Source of the DNA: Hellea sp.
GTDB taxonomy: Bacteria > Pseudomonadota > Alphaproteobacteria > Caulobacterales > Maricaulaceae
Assembly: GCA_013002305.1 (NCBI GenBank)
Contig: JABDKG010000040.1
Span: 62,001 to 126,000, forward strand
Direction of reading: 5' to 3'
DNA: 64,000 nt
Below the pieces are notes generated by a model, which saw nothing but the letters and a program-made list of their open reading frames with translations, had not been told where the DNA came from and made no database searches. Positions 27,807 to 36,174 of this stretch are shown here, piece by piece; within the stretch, counting starts at the first letter, position 1; each line of letters begins with the position of its first letter. A program made the translations under genes and the position numbers.

Positions 27807-27977
27807 ATTTGGTCTAAGGCGTACGTGGTGATGATTGGTTTCTAGTTCAAAGTTATTAAATTTCTTTGTTCCGATGAGACAATAGAGTTTGCACGCGCCT
27901 CGCAATTTTTTTAATACAAGACAGATACGAAACAATTCAGTCTTCCCAACCCGCGCCCGCTCTGCCAATAATACCGC

Positions 27978-28391
27978 ATGGGGAAAACGGTTATTATTTA
28001 TGGACTGATCCTGGCAGTAGCGGCTTTTGCGCTGACCTGGCTGGATTACCGGTTTTGGGTTCGGGATATCGGGTTTGAAGTTTATGGTCTGATTATTGCG
28101 GTGGTCTTTGCCGGGCTGGGAGTCTGGATTGAGCGGCAGAGACGGCCCGCGCCGAAAGAGAATAATCACGTCAATGAAAAAGCTATCAAGGCGCTTGGCC
28201 TGACCAAGCGGGAGCTTGAAATGCTTGGCGCGCTGTCCTCGGGTCAAAGCAATAAAGAGATCGCGCGGGTGCTGGATATATCGCCCAATACGGTCAAAAC
28301 CCATCTGGCCAATCTCTATGAAAAACTCGGCGTTCGAAACCGGACGCAGGCGGTGACCAAGGCCGCGGAGTTTTCACTGCTCATGTCATAA
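27978..28391 (+). CDS. membrane-anchored LuxR-type transcription regulator
   Basis: A 137-residue protein with two N-terminal membrane helices ('IIYGLILAVAAFALTWLDY' and 'VYGLIIAVVFAGLGVWIE') and a C-terminal LuxR/FixJ helix-turn-helix ('LTKRELEMLGALSSGQSNKE', 'ISPNTVKTHLANLYEKLGV'). There is no receiver or autoinducer domain, so input probably comes through the membrane or a partner. It directly precedes a DUF4199 gene; this pairing is common in several phyla and suggests the DUF4199 protein is the partner or target. The 91-base gap between them contains alternative hairpins. Confidence 0.88.
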   Translation: MGKTVIIYGLILAVAAFALTWLDYRFWVRDIGFEVYGLIIAVVFAGLGVWIERQRRPAPKENNHVNEKAIKALGLTKRELEMLGALSSGQSNKEIARVLDISPNTVKTHLANLYEKLGVRNRTQAVTKAAEFSLLMS

Positions 28392-28482
28392 AAATGGGTG
28401 AAAGCCGCAAACTCACCCGTTTGGGCGAGTGACAGCGCCGCATATTCGGGGCAGACAGCAAGGATCAAAACGGGAGGACATT

Positions 28483-29037
28483 ATGACAACAGCAGACAAA
28501 TCCATGGGGTTCTGGAAAACCGCGATTTTTTACGGAACGCCTGCCGGCGCTTTAATCATCGGATTTATGATGACGAACTATTTGATGTTCGGGCTTCACA
28601 GCGGCGCGACCAGCATGGTCATCGGCTTTATCATCATGTTCCTGGTCCTGTCTCTGATATTTTTCGGGATTAAAAAATTTCGTGACCGGGAACAGGGCGG
28701 CGTAATTAAATTTTCAAAAGCGCTTATGCTCGGCCTGGCTATGTCGCTATGTGCGGGGATCGCCTATGTCGTCATTTGGGAAGTTTTCCAGCTTTTCATT
28801 GGCGATCGCTTTATCACCGAATATACCGATCACTTGATTGAACTTGAAAAAGCCAAGGGCGTGTCCGCCGAAGCGCTGCAAATCTTTACGGATAAAAAAA
28901 TGGCGCTCAAAGAAAGCTATGCAAACCCGCTCTTTCGTATTCCTGTGACCTTCTCGGAAATATTCCCCATGGGCATTATCGTGTCGCTAGTCTCGGCGCT
29001 GGCTCTTCATGTCCCGAAGATCTGGGCGAGGGCCTAA
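28483..29037 (+). CDS. DUF4199 membrane protein
   Basis: A 184-residue protein with four membrane helices: 'IFYGTPAGALIIGFMMTNYLM', 'MVIGFIIMFLVLSLIFFGIK', 'LMLGLAMSLCAGIAYVVIWE' and 'MGIIVSLVSALALHVPKI'. The segment 'FGIKKFRDREQGGVIKFSKAL' between helices two and three is the DUF4199 signature. ATG 28483 has GGGAGGA upstream. Function is unknown; the gene is typically next to a LuxR-type regulator, as here. Confidence 0.82.
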   Translation: MTTADKSMGFWKTAIFYGTPAGALIIGFMMTNYLMFGLHSGATSMVIGFIIMFLVLSLIFFGIKKFRDREQGGVIKFSKALMLGLAMSLCAGIAYVVIWEVFQLFIGDRFITEYTDHLIELEKAKGVSAEALQIFTDKKMALKESYANPLFRIPVTFSEIFPMGIIVSLVSALALHVPKIWARA

Positions 29038-29106
29038 ATTTAGTGGGGAGGGCTATCGCCTACCGCCCGGCCCTGAACTACATTGTCTAATACTCACACT
29101 GGTAAA

Positions 29107-29226
29107 CTTCCGCTCATTCCCGCGTCGGCGGGAATCTAAACATGGTTCCGGATCGGCAGTATGTTTTGAGATAGGTCATGGTTCGAAACCGGTTTAGATT
29201 CCCGCCGACGCGGGGATGAGCGGAAG
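29107..29226. repeat. 35-bp inverted repeat pair (REP/REPIN-like)
   Basis: The left arm (29107-29141) and right arm (29192-29226) are reverse complements over 35 bases with one mismatch, separated by 50 bases. The left arm holds a small palindrome, ATTCCCGC-GTCG-GCGGGAAT (29116-29135). It fills the space between the convergent DUF4199 and thioredoxin-fold genes. Paired GCGGGAAT palindromes of this type are dispersed extragenic repeats in many proteobacteria; it may also end transcription from both sides. No transposase is encoded. Confidence 0.85.
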
Positions 29227-29231
29227 GGGTG

Positions 29232-29780
29232 CTACCGCCACTTAATCGAGCACCCCATGCTTGGCGTCTGCTCCCTTGGGCCGTGGCCGCGTTCTTTGAT
29301 CAGCATCATAGCGTTGAGGAGTTCCTTGGTCCGCATGGACGGGTTGCCCAGTTTGGCGTCGTCGAGACGGCCGCGATAATGGAGCTGAGCTTTTTTATTC
29401 AGCCCGAAAAAGTCGGGCGTGCAGACCGCGCCGTAGTTGCGCGCCACTGACTGATCTTCATCGATCAGATATGGAAATTCAAAGCCGTGCTCGGCTGCAA
29501 ATTCCAGCATTTTGGGCGGGGCGTCGGCCGGGTAGTTTTGATAGTCGTTCGACATCACGGCGAGCGTGTTGATGCCTTGTAGCTTGAGTATCGCCGTGTC
29601 CTCGGCTAATCGCTCGGCGATAGCTTTGACATAGGGGCAGTGATTGCAAATAAACGCGATCAGCAGGCCGTGCTCGCCCATCGACCCTAGCATAGAATGC
29701 TCTGTACCCTGCGCATCTTTCAAAGTAAAATCCGGGGCCTGCCAGCCAAAATCACAAAGTGGAGTGTCGAGTAAAGCCAT
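29232..29780 (-). CDS. thioredoxin-fold (redoxin) protein
   Basis: A 182-residue cytoplasmic protein with the AhpC/TSA-like thioredoxin fold. 'GWQAPDFTLKDAQGTEHSM' is the first strand region, 'LIAFICNHCPYVKAIAERL' carries a Cys-Asn-His-Cys pair at the thioredoxin active-site position, and 'VARNYGAVCTPDFFGLNKK' includes the cis-Pro. The C-terminus 'PSMGCSIKWR' is conserved in this subfamily, which is usually annotated as thioredoxin family protein. Substrates are unknown; a thiol-disulfide or peroxide-related role is likely. Confidence 0.85.
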   Translation of the reverse strand: MALLDTPLCDFGWQAPDFTLKDAQGTEHSMLGSMGEHGLLIAFICNHCPYVKAIAERLAEDTAILKLQGINTLAVMSNDYQNYPADAPPKMLEFAAEHGFEFPYLIDEDQSVARNYGAVCTPDFFGLNKKAQLHYRGRLDDAKLGNPSMRTKELLNAMMLIKERGHGPREQTPSMGCSIKWR

Positions 29781-29811
29781 AGAATTAACTTAGGCGCTTG
29801 CCGCGGCGTTC

Positions 29812-30360
29812 TCAAGCCCCGCGCATTTTTTCAATCAGCTGAACGGTTCCCCTCGCGGCCAGAGCCATGAAAATCACCATGGCGTTAAAGACGATATCGA
29901 CCGGATCAAAGACGCGATCCGGAATAAAGAGCTGCAGGCTTTCATCTATGCAGCCGATCAGAAAACTGATGGCAAAAGCCCAGAGTAGGATCGGCCGCAG
30001 CGCTTTTCCGTTTCGTGCCCGCTCGAACAGAATTTCGTGCACGCAAAGGGCCATAACACTATATTCGATCATATGACCGCGCTCGGTCAGGCCGAGACGC
30101 AGAAAGAGCATCATATAGATGGTCGCGATGCCGAGCAAAATAATGAGATTGGTTTTTCCGGGATTTGAGAACATCGCATAGAGCATAATCGCAAGCCCTA
30201 TCAGCCCCATTCCGCCGAGGAAAAAAGCGGCCTGCACGTTTTTATTGCCGAGTTGCTCCAGAAAAGGTCGATCCAGAAAAAGCGTCGCAAAAATCCCGCC
30301 GACGACCAGCGCCGTCGCCATCCAGAGCTGTGATTCCCGGGCTGATGTTAAAAGGGCCAT
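29812..30360 (-). CDS. VanZ-like membrane protein
   Basis: A 182-residue protein with five hydrophobic helices. 'FLIGCIDESLQLFIPDRVFDPVDIVFN' spans the last-but-one loop and has the conserved D-E-x-x-Q-x-F-x-x-x-R-x-x-D-x-x-D pattern of VanZ-like proteins. VanZ gives weak teicoplanin resistance in enterococci; most chromosomal members have no known function. It lies 31 bases upstream of the thioredoxin-fold gene in the same direction and may share its transcript. Confidence 0.85.
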   Translation of the reverse strand: MALLTSARESQLWMATALVVGGIFATLFLDRPFLEQLGNKNVQAAFFLGGMGLIGLAIMLYAMFSNPGKTNLIILLGIATIYMMLFLRLGLTERGHMIEYSVMALCVHEILFERARNGKALRPILLWAFAISFLIGCIDESLQLFIPDRVFDPVDIVFNAMVIFMALAARGTVQLIEKMRGA

Positions 30361-30369
30361 GACGCAGGG

Positions 30370-30888
30370 TTAAATGTCTTTTTCCTGAATGGATTTGTGG
30401 ATTTCATTGACTTTCATAAGGGCGGCTGAGCCGTAATATTTGGCAAACTCGACTTTAAAAATTCCGGCTTTGATCGACGGGTCAGTCTGAACCAACGCTT
30501 CGGCTTCCGCGATGGTTTCTACATTGAGAATAAACAGCCCGCGCATGTTCCCGGCTTCGACAAAAGGTCCGGCTAGAACAAGTTTTCCGTCTTCAGCGAG
30601 GCGGCCCATATTGGAAAAGTGCCCTTTAAATAGCTCCGCTCGCTTATCCTTATCCGTAATGGTTGCATCATTCGGCCCGGTCAAAAGGGTTGCGAAAACA
30701 TAGGAGCGCATCCCGTACGGATCGGCCCCGAGCTCTTGGGCGAGCTTTGCGTTAAAGCCATCGGTTTTATCAGCGACTTCGACGATCTCGTCGGGCGGCA
30801 CGGCGATGGCGCCCATATCGGACTTTTCTTTGGCGCAGGCGCTGAACAAAATTAGGGCTGATAACAGGCTGGCGATAGGGGTTTTCAT
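30370..30888 (-). CDS. YCII-domain lipoprotein
   Basis: A 172-residue protein starting at ATG 30888 with GGAGAG upstream. The N-terminus 'MKTPIASLLSALILFSACAK' is a lipoprotein signal with Cys18 as the lipidation site. The C-terminal 100 residues are a YCII (YciI-like) dimeric alpha-beta barrel: 'MRSYVFATLLTGPN', 'FKGHFSNMGRLAEDGKLVLA', 'GPFVEAGNMRGLFILNVE' and 'DPSIKAGIFKVEFAKYYG', with the His and Asp of the proposed active site. YCII proteins are normally cytoplasmic, so an exported lipidated form is unusual. Substrate unknown. Confidence 0.85.
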   Translation of the reverse strand: MKTPIASLLSALILFSACAKEKSDMGAIAVPPDEIVEVADKTDGFNAKLAQELGADPYGMRSYVFATLLTGPNDATITDKDKRAELFKGHFSNMGRLAEDGKLVLAGPFVEAGNMRGLFILNVETIAEAEALVQTDPSIKAGIFKVEFAKYYGSAALMKVNEIHKSIQEKDI

Positions 30889-30978
30889 ATCTCTCTCCAT
30901 TTGGACAAGAGTTTGCCGAGGAATGAGAGGCGGGTCAATAAGGCTTGTCTTCCGCCGCGCTCTTTGATTTAGAGGCAT

Positions 30979-31998
30979 ATGACTTATAGTTTCCGAGACG
31001 ACTATTCTGAAGGCTGCCATCCCGAGATATTGGCGGCGCTGTCGGACGCCAATCTGGTGCAGCAAGACCCGTATGGTGATGATGAATTTAGCGCGGCGGC
31101 GAGGGAGCTTATCTGCGCGCGGCTGGGCCAAACATCTGCCGTGCATTTCGTCGCCAGCGGGACAATGGCCAATCTCCTGATCATCTCATCCGTGCTTAAA
31201 CCGTTCGAGGCCGTGATCTCGGTTCAAGGCGGACACATCGCTGAACATGAAGCCGGTGCGATTGAGCGGGCCGGGCACAAGGTGATTATCGCGCCGGGCG
31301 AGCACGGAAAACTGCGGCCCGAAGATATTCGCAATGCTGTCGCCGAAAATACCATGCCGCCCCATATGGCGCGGCCGAAACTGGTCTATATTTCCAACGC
31401 GACCGAGACCGGTCTGGCCTATCGCAAGTCGGAACTGAAGGCGCTCCGTGTCGCTTGTGATACATTGGGTCTTTGGCTGATGATGGACGGTGCCCGGCTC
31501 GGAGCCGCGATGGTGTCAAAGGCTTCCGATCTGACATGGCCGGACCTTGCAAAGCTAACCGATATATTCTGGATTGGCGGCACCAAAGCCGGCGCACTGC
31601 TCGGCGAAGCGATCGTGTTTAACAAAGGAGAGCTCGCCGAAGATTTCGCGTTTCATATTAAGCAGCGCGGCGCGATGATTTCCAAAGGCCGCGTACTTGG
31701 ACTGCAGTTTAAAACGCTGTTCGAGAAAGACCTTTTTGACAGCGGGGCTTTACATGCTCACGCTCAGGCCAAAATATTATCTGACGCAATGATCGCCGCC
31801 GGCTACAAATTATCATGCCCGACTGAGACCAATCAACTCTTTCCGATTCTACCCTTGGCGCTAGTTGAAAAATTGGAACGTGATTTCGCGTTTCATCGCT
31901 GGGGCGCGGTCGGCACTGATCACATGGAAATTCGCCTGGTGACGAGCTGGGCGACTGATCCGGATCAAGTCGCGCGATTTGTCAGCGCGCTTGGCTGA
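30979..31998 (+). CDS. threonine aldolase / beta-eliminating lyase (PLP enzyme)
   Basis: A 339-residue fold-type I PLP enzyme of the low-specificity L-threonine aldolase family, which splits threonine or allo-threonine into glycine and acetaldehyde. 'FRDDYSEGCHPEILAAL' and 'DPYGDDEFSAAARELI' form the N-terminus, 'AVHFVASGTMANLL' binds the cofactor phosphate, 'LWLMMDGARLGAAM' holds the cofactor-stacking Asp, and 'IFWIGGTKAGALLGEAIVF' includes the Schiff-base Lys. Length is normal. Its 3' end overlaps the convergent glycosyltransferase gene by 17 bases. Confidence 0.92.
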   Translation: MTYSFRDDYSEGCHPEILAALSDANLVQQDPYGDDEFSAAARELICARLGQTSAVHFVASGTMANLLIISSVLKPFEAVISVQGGHIAEHEAGAIERAGHKVIIAPGEHGKLRPEDIRNAVAENTMPPHMARPKLVYISNATETGLAYRKSELKALRVACDTLGLWLMMDGARLGAAMVSKASDLTWPDLAKLTDIFWIGGTKAGALLGEAIVFNKGELAEDFAFHIKQRGAMISKGRVLGLQFKTLFEKDLFDSGALHAHAQAKILSDAMIAAGYKLSCPTETNQLFPILPLALVEKLERDFAFHRWGAVGTDHMEIRLVTSWATDPDQVARFVSALG

Positions 31999-33178
31999 TC
32001 GAAAAATCAGAGCCGAGAGCCTTGGTGTAAATATGCCCAAACAAATGTTCAAACGTCCGGTTCCAGGAAAAATGATCTTCGACATGATTGCGGGCCCGCT
32101 GGCCCATCGCGCCGAGCTGTCCGGATTGCCAAAGCGTCTCAATATTTTTAGCCATGATGTCCGCGTCGCCAACAGGGCCCAAAACCCCTAATGACTTCGG
32201 GACGCGCTCTGGCATCGCCCCGGCCGCGACGCCAACAACGGGAAGGCCAGCTGCCTGCGCCTCGATGATCGAAATCCCGAAAGTTTCAAACGCCATGGCC
32301 GAAACATAGAGATCAGAGGACGCTAGAATTTTTGCGAGCTCGGCGCGCTCAGAAATAAATCCCGCAAACATAACGGCTTCATTTTGGGTTTTTTCTGCAA
32401 GGCTTTGTTTGAGATTGCCTTCGCCGAGCATGACCAAGCTTGCCTTTAAGGATTTGGGGAGTTTTAGAAATGCTTCGACGACAATATCGGCCTGCTTCTC
32501 TTTGTCGATGCGACCAGCATAAACCAGAACAATGTCGTTCTTGCCGGCCCCAATAGAGCTGCGCCATTTATCATCGCGCTTGTCAGGATTAAAGAGTTCG
32601 AGATCAACGCCGAGCGGCAAAACATTGACGTCTTTGACACCGAGCCCTTCGAGTCTTTTGGCCATGGCGGGCTCAAGTGCATAGACGGCATCAAAGTTTC
32701 GGTAGAGCCGCCTGGCGTAATTATAAGCACGTTTTTTGAGGCGGCCCGAAAACCCCTTGCCGATAAATCTTCGAGTTAAGCCTTCCGCATAAACGGTAGG
32801 AAAGTCGGTTCGGTAGCCAGCAATCAGTCCGACATTTCCGACTTGCTCGCGATATTTAATCGCCGCCCATGGTAGATTATAAGCATCGAGGCATTCGATC
32901 GAAATCGGGTTATGTTGGTTGAGCGTTTTAATCACAGCTTTGGACCGGAGAAGGAGCCGGTAATTCGGACTGCCCGGAACGCGCGGCGATTTAATCTCGG
33001 CGGTAATATTGTGCCCATAATCAATGATGCGGTCTTTATCGCCCGGGACAATCAGCAAATGTCGGTAAGGAGTCTGGCTTGTGATGAAAGCGCGCTTGGC
33101 CGTAAGGTAAGTGCGAACACCGCCGCCAACAGCAGAATAGGACTGGGTCAGATCACAGAGAAATCCTCCTTGTTTCAC
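31982..33178 (-). CDS. glycosyltransferase, GT4 family
   Basis: A 398-residue GT-B glycosyltransferase. The N-terminal acceptor domain begins 'KQGGFLCDLTQSYSAVGGG', the donor-binding half has 'DIVLVYAGRIDKEKQADIVVEAFLKLP', 'VMLGEGNLK' and the E-x7-E nucleotide-sugar motif in 'ETFGISIIEAQAAGLPVVG'. I choose GTG 33178 because GGGAAGAGGG lies immediately upstream and the family match starts right after; longer frames would reach into the divergent promoter. It is divergent from another GT4 gene, and both probably modify the same lipid or glycan. Exact sugar and acceptor are unknown. Confidence 0.9.
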   Translation of the reverse strand: MKQGGFLCDLTQSYSAVGGGVRTYLTAKRAFITSQTPYRHLLIVPGDKDRIIDYGHNITAEIKSPRVPGSPNYRLLLRSKAVIKTLNQHNPISIECLDAYNLPWAAIKYREQVGNVGLIAGYRTDFPTVYAEGLTRRFIGKGFSGRLKKRAYNYARRLYRNFDAVYALEPAMAKRLEGLGVKDVNVLPLGVDLELFNPDKRDDKWRSSIGAGKNDIVLVYAGRIDKEKQADIVVEAFLKLPKSLKASLVMLGEGNLKQSLAEKTQNEAVMFAGFISERAELAKILASSDLYVSAMAFETFGISIIEAQAAGLPVVGVAAGAMPERVPKSLGVLGPVGDADIMAKNIETLWQSGQLGAMGQRARNHVEDHFSWNRTFEHLFGHIYTKALGSDFSISQAR

Positions 33179-33230
33179 GCCCTCTTCCCTCCCTCTTTGA
33201 TATTGCCCCGCTTGCAAGCCATATAAATTG

Positions 33231-33259
33231 GAGATAAGTCTAGCGCTTCTATTTGTCAA
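33231..33259 (-). promoter_or_regulatory. probable sigma-70-type promoter for the GT4 gene
   Basis: Read on the minus strand, TTGACA (33259-33254) is followed after 17 bases by TATCTC (33236-33231). A perfect -35 with ideal spacing and a moderate -10 point toward the gene starting at 33178. Confidence 0.45.
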
Positions 33260-33291
33260 AGAGGCGCGCGGCGATGGGAAGGGGCGTTCTA

Positions 33292-34446
33292 ATGGAGTCA
33301 CAACTTCGTATTGCGCTGTTTGGCGGTAATTATAATTTTCAGGCCGATGGCGCTAACAAAGCGCTTAATCGCTTGGTTGGTTATCTTGAGCGCGAGAATA
33401 TCGAGGTTCTGGTTTTTTCGCCGACCAATGAAAAACATGCTTTCGACGCGCCCGGTACAGTCGTTTCCATTCCGTCCATGCCTATACCATTTCGCAGTGA
33501 ATATAGAATTGGCACGGGTCTTTCGCGCCGCGTCAAACAAAAATTATTAGACTTTAAGCCAACGCTGATTCATTTGTCCGCGCCTGATATTATTGGTCAC
33601 TCGGCTTTGAAGTTTGCCGAACGCGAAAACATACCGGCGGTTGCGTCGTTTCACACAAGGTTCGACACTTATTTCGAGTATTATAATGTCGGATGGCTTG
33701 CGCCTTGGTGCCGTCGGCAAATGGCGAAATATTATAAAAGATGCCAGCATGTTTATGTTCCAAGTCCGTCGGTCGGTGATGTCTTGCAATCGCAAGAAAT
33801 TGTCGGAGAGAATATCCGGACCTGGTCACGCGGGATAGATCGTAATTTCTTCAACCCCGATAAAAGGGATATGGCATGGCGCCGAAATCTTGGCATAGAT
33901 GACGCCGATATTGTTCTGACATTTGTAGGGCGGCTGGTGAAAGAAAAAGGTTTAAATGAGTATGCAGATCTTGTGGACTCGTTGCGGCAAAGGGGCTTAC
34001 CCGTCAAAGCGATGATTGTGGGCGATGGCCCCGAAAGAGGCCGAATTGAAGGCACCCTTCCAGGCGCTATCCTCACCGGACATTTGACGGGGCCGGATCT
34101 CTCCCGCGCCTATGCCTCAAGTGATATTTTCATCAATCCAAGTCTGACCGAGACCTTTGGCAATGTGACGCTCGAGGCCATGGCATCCGGCGTGCCGTCA
34201 GTATGTCTGAGAGCCACAGGGACTTCGGACCTAATTCAAAACGGCGAAAATGGGTGGTTGATTGATTCCCCCGATGATCCCGACTGGACTGAAAAAACCG
34301 CGGAGCTTTGCACCGATAAACAATTACGCCGTCAGATGGGCCGCCGCGCCAGGGAGATTAGCGCCGACTATAATTGGGACAGAATTATGCAAAATCTGGT
34401 CGGAAATTATCGTCAGGTTCTGACGCGCTATCGCCAAACTGTTTAG
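33292..34446 (+). CDS. glycosyltransferase, GT4 family (MgtA/Agt/Sqd2-like)
   Basis: A 384-residue GT-B enzyme. 'LRIALFGGNYNFQADGANKALNRLV' starts the acceptor domain; 'SAPDIIGHSALKFAERENIPAVASFHTRFDTYFEYY' and 'RGIDRNFFNPDKRD' resemble lipid glycosyltransferases such as MgtA, Agt and Sqd2, which put sugars on diacylglycerol. The donor domain has 'TFVGRLVKEKGLNEYADL', 'IVGDGPERGRI' and 'ETFGNVTLEAMASGVPSVC' with the E-x7-E motif. Start ATG 33292 has GGAAGGGG seven bases upstream. Following genes encode DUF2141 and GDPD proteins, consistent with membrane lipid remodelling; that pathway role is inferred. Confidence 0.9.
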   Translation: MESQLRIALFGGNYNFQADGANKALNRLVGYLERENIEVLVFSPTNEKHAFDAPGTVVSIPSMPIPFRSEYRIGTGLSRRVKQKLLDFKPTLIHLSAPDIIGHSALKFAERENIPAVASFHTRFDTYFEYYNVGWLAPWCRRQMAKYYKRCQHVYVPSPSVGDVLQSQEIVGENIRTWSRGIDRNFFNPDKRDMAWRRNLGIDDADIVLTFVGRLVKEKGLNEYADLVDSLRQRGLPVKAMIVGDGPERGRIEGTLPGAILTGHLTGPDLSRAYASSDIFINPSLTETFGNVTLEAMASGVPSVCLRATGTSDLIQNGENGWLIDSPDDPDWTEKTAELCTDKQLRRQMGRRAREISADYNWDRIMQNLVGNYRQVLTRYRQTV

Positions 34447-34552
34447 CCATAGACGTTGCAGAAAAACCTCACTGTGTAAAAGGCCTTATTTTTTAATGAC
34501 ATGGCCCTGTCTTTTTGATATTTTACCTTTCTATTGACGCGGGGCGTTCAGA

Positions 34553-35293
34553 TTGGCTGAGATATCCAAATATGTTTTGTGGGCATGTATTTGCGTGGCA
34601 AGCGTCTGCGGCTCGCCTTATGCACAAACCGAGTCTTTGGCCGGTCAGCCAATCGAAATTATCCTCTACGACGCTGAAACAATTGCCCGCATAAACGCGA
34701 TTTCGGCCAGTTCTGAAACGGCTATCGCGACAGAAGTCCCTATCATAGCCGAGGCCCCAAAAATGCCGGAAACGGGGGAAGCGGCAGCTACGCCCACTAT
34801 ATCCGAGCCAGTAGTCTCTTCAATATATCCGCGCGATATCAGTTCCAAATATAATGAATTTGTTCTGGGAATTCCGGTGATTACCAATCCGGTTGACTGC
34901 GGCCAAGGCGAACTGGAGATCCGCGTAACTGTGGAGAACGTCAAAAAATCCAAGGGCTATATCATCGCGGATTTGCACAATCATATTGTCGCGGATTTTC
35001 TCGAGCCTGACAAAGTTGTCTTGCGCGTCCGACAAAGCGCGGTCAAAGGAACAACGGAACTCTGTATCCCGCTGACGCAGCCGGGCGATTATGCCATTGC
35101 GTTCTACCATGATCAGAATAGTGATCGCCGATTTAATAAGGGCCTGTTTGGAATTCCCAAAGAACGGTTCGCCATGTCAACCAATCCCAAATATGAAAAA
35201 CGAAAACCATATTATGACGAGGTCGATTTTACAGTTGGGCCAGACGGGGCCGATATTGTGGTCAAACTTGTGAGGGCTCGAGATTTGTTATAA
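34553..35293 (+). CDS. exported DUF2141 protein
   Basis: A 246-residue protein with a signal peptide ('YVLWACICVASVCGSPYAQT', about residues 7-26). A low-complexity Ala/Glu/Pro linker (about residues 50-90) leads to the DUF2141 domain: 'GELEIRVTVENVKKSKGYII', 'LPGDYAIAFYHDQNSDRRFN'-like segment and 'GLFGIPKERFAMSTNPK'. The pattern Y-A-I-x-x-x-H-D-x-N-x-D is diagnostic. The start is TTG 34553; no better start lies before the signal peptide. Its TAA overlaps the GDPD start by one base (TAATG), so the two are translationally coupled. Function unknown. Confidence 0.82.
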   Translation: MAEISKYVLWACICVASVCGSPYAQTESLAGQPIEIILYDAETIARINAISASSETAIATEVPIIAEAPKMPETGEAAATPTISEPVVSSIYPRDISSKYNEFVLGIPVITNPVDCGQGELEIRVTVENVKKSKGYIIADLHNHIVADFLEPDKVVLRVRQSAVKGTTELCIPLTQPGDYAIAFYHDQNSDRRFNKGLFGIPKERFAMSTNPKYEKRKPYYDEVDFTVGPDGADIVVKLVRARDLL

Positions 35294-36165
35294 TGTTAAA
35301 CGGGGCGCAAACAGACATTATTAGAAATTGGCGGCTTGCGAATATTTATTTGCGTGACATCGAAGAATTGCCGGAAATTGTCAGGCCGAACAAAGTCGTT
35401 GCCGTCGGCCATCGCGGCACCCAAAAATTAGCTCCTGAAAATACACTTCGCGCCCATGAGGTCGCCTATGCGCTGGGCGCGCGCGCTATAGAATTTGACG
35501 TGCGATGCACCAAAGACGGTCATTTTGTGGTTATCCATGATCGCCGGGTCGACCGGACCACAACCGGGCGCGGCTTGGTTAAAGATATGACTCTCTCGGA
35601 AATCCGCGACCTGGATGCGGGGCTCAAAAAAGGCATCCAATTTGCCGGCGAGCGCGTGCCGACGTTACGTGAGGCATTACGAAATGTCCGCGGGCGCTTT
35701 GTTGTAGACATCGATTTTAAAGGCGGACCCCGAAATTCTGCCGAGATACTCCACGAAGTTTTGGAACAGGAATGGTCGGAATCAGATCCGCTTTTGACGA
35801 TTTTTGCCCGGCCGTTTCATTTTGGTATGTTAAAGCCCCTCTGCCCGAAATATGCGCTGCGCCCGCATTATTTTAGCTCGAGCCGAACACAGGCGCTGGC
35901 CGATAAATTGCCGCTGGAGATTATGTGCTTGCGCCGCCGTTCTTTCAGCGCCCGGGCTGCTGCGGCGATACGGCAGGCAAGGCTGCACTTATTTTGCAAT
36001 GTCATGGGGCGCGATGATAATGCCCGCGGCTTTGTCAGCGCCATTCGCTCCGGCGCGCTTTTCATTCAGACCGACCATCTGGACCGGTTGACGCGATTTT
36101 TAAGTTTACGCAACCTATTGGAAACTCGGCCGCTTGGCCGAAATTATGCGCCTATTCATATTTGA
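35293..36165 (+). CDS. glycerophosphodiester phosphodiesterase family protein
   Basis: A 290-residue GDPD. 'VAVGHRGTQKLAPENTLRAHEVA' carries the first catalytic His-Arg and the Glu-Asn of the metal site, 'AIEFDVRCTKDGHFVVIHD' the Glu-x-Asp and second catalytic His, and 'VDRTTTGRGLVKDMTLSEIRDLDAG' the usual following segment. Family members split glycerophosphodiesters into glycerol-3-phosphate and alcohol. There is no signal peptide, so it is probably cytoplasmic. The first 30 residues precede the barrel and are not conserved. Coupled to DUF2141 and downstream of a lipid-type glycosyltransferase. Confidence 0.92.
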   Translation: MLNGAQTDIIRNWRLANIYLRDIEELPEIVRPNKVVAVGHRGTQKLAPENTLRAHEVAYALGARAIEFDVRCTKDGHFVVIHDRRVDRTTTGRGLVKDMTLSEIRDLDAGLKKGIQFAGERVPTLREALRNVRGRFVVDIDFKGGPRNSAEILHEVLEQEWSESDPLLTIFARPFHFGMLKPLCPKYALRPHYFSSSRTQALADKLPLEIMCLRRRSFSARAAAAIRQARLHLFCNVMGRDDNARGFVSAIRSGALFIQTDHLDRLTRFLSLRNLLETRPLGRNYAPIHI

Positions 36166-36174
36166 GTCCACCCT

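Noticed and set aside
27807-27977. Opposite-strand frame 27798-28304 as a gene
   Set aside because: It overlaps the LuxR-type gene fully, and its translation is Arg/Pro/Gln-rich with no domain or ribosome site.
29180-29190. GGTTCGAAACC, T-loop-like palindrome
   Set aside because: It lies in the spacer of the inverted repeat and has no cloverleaf context.
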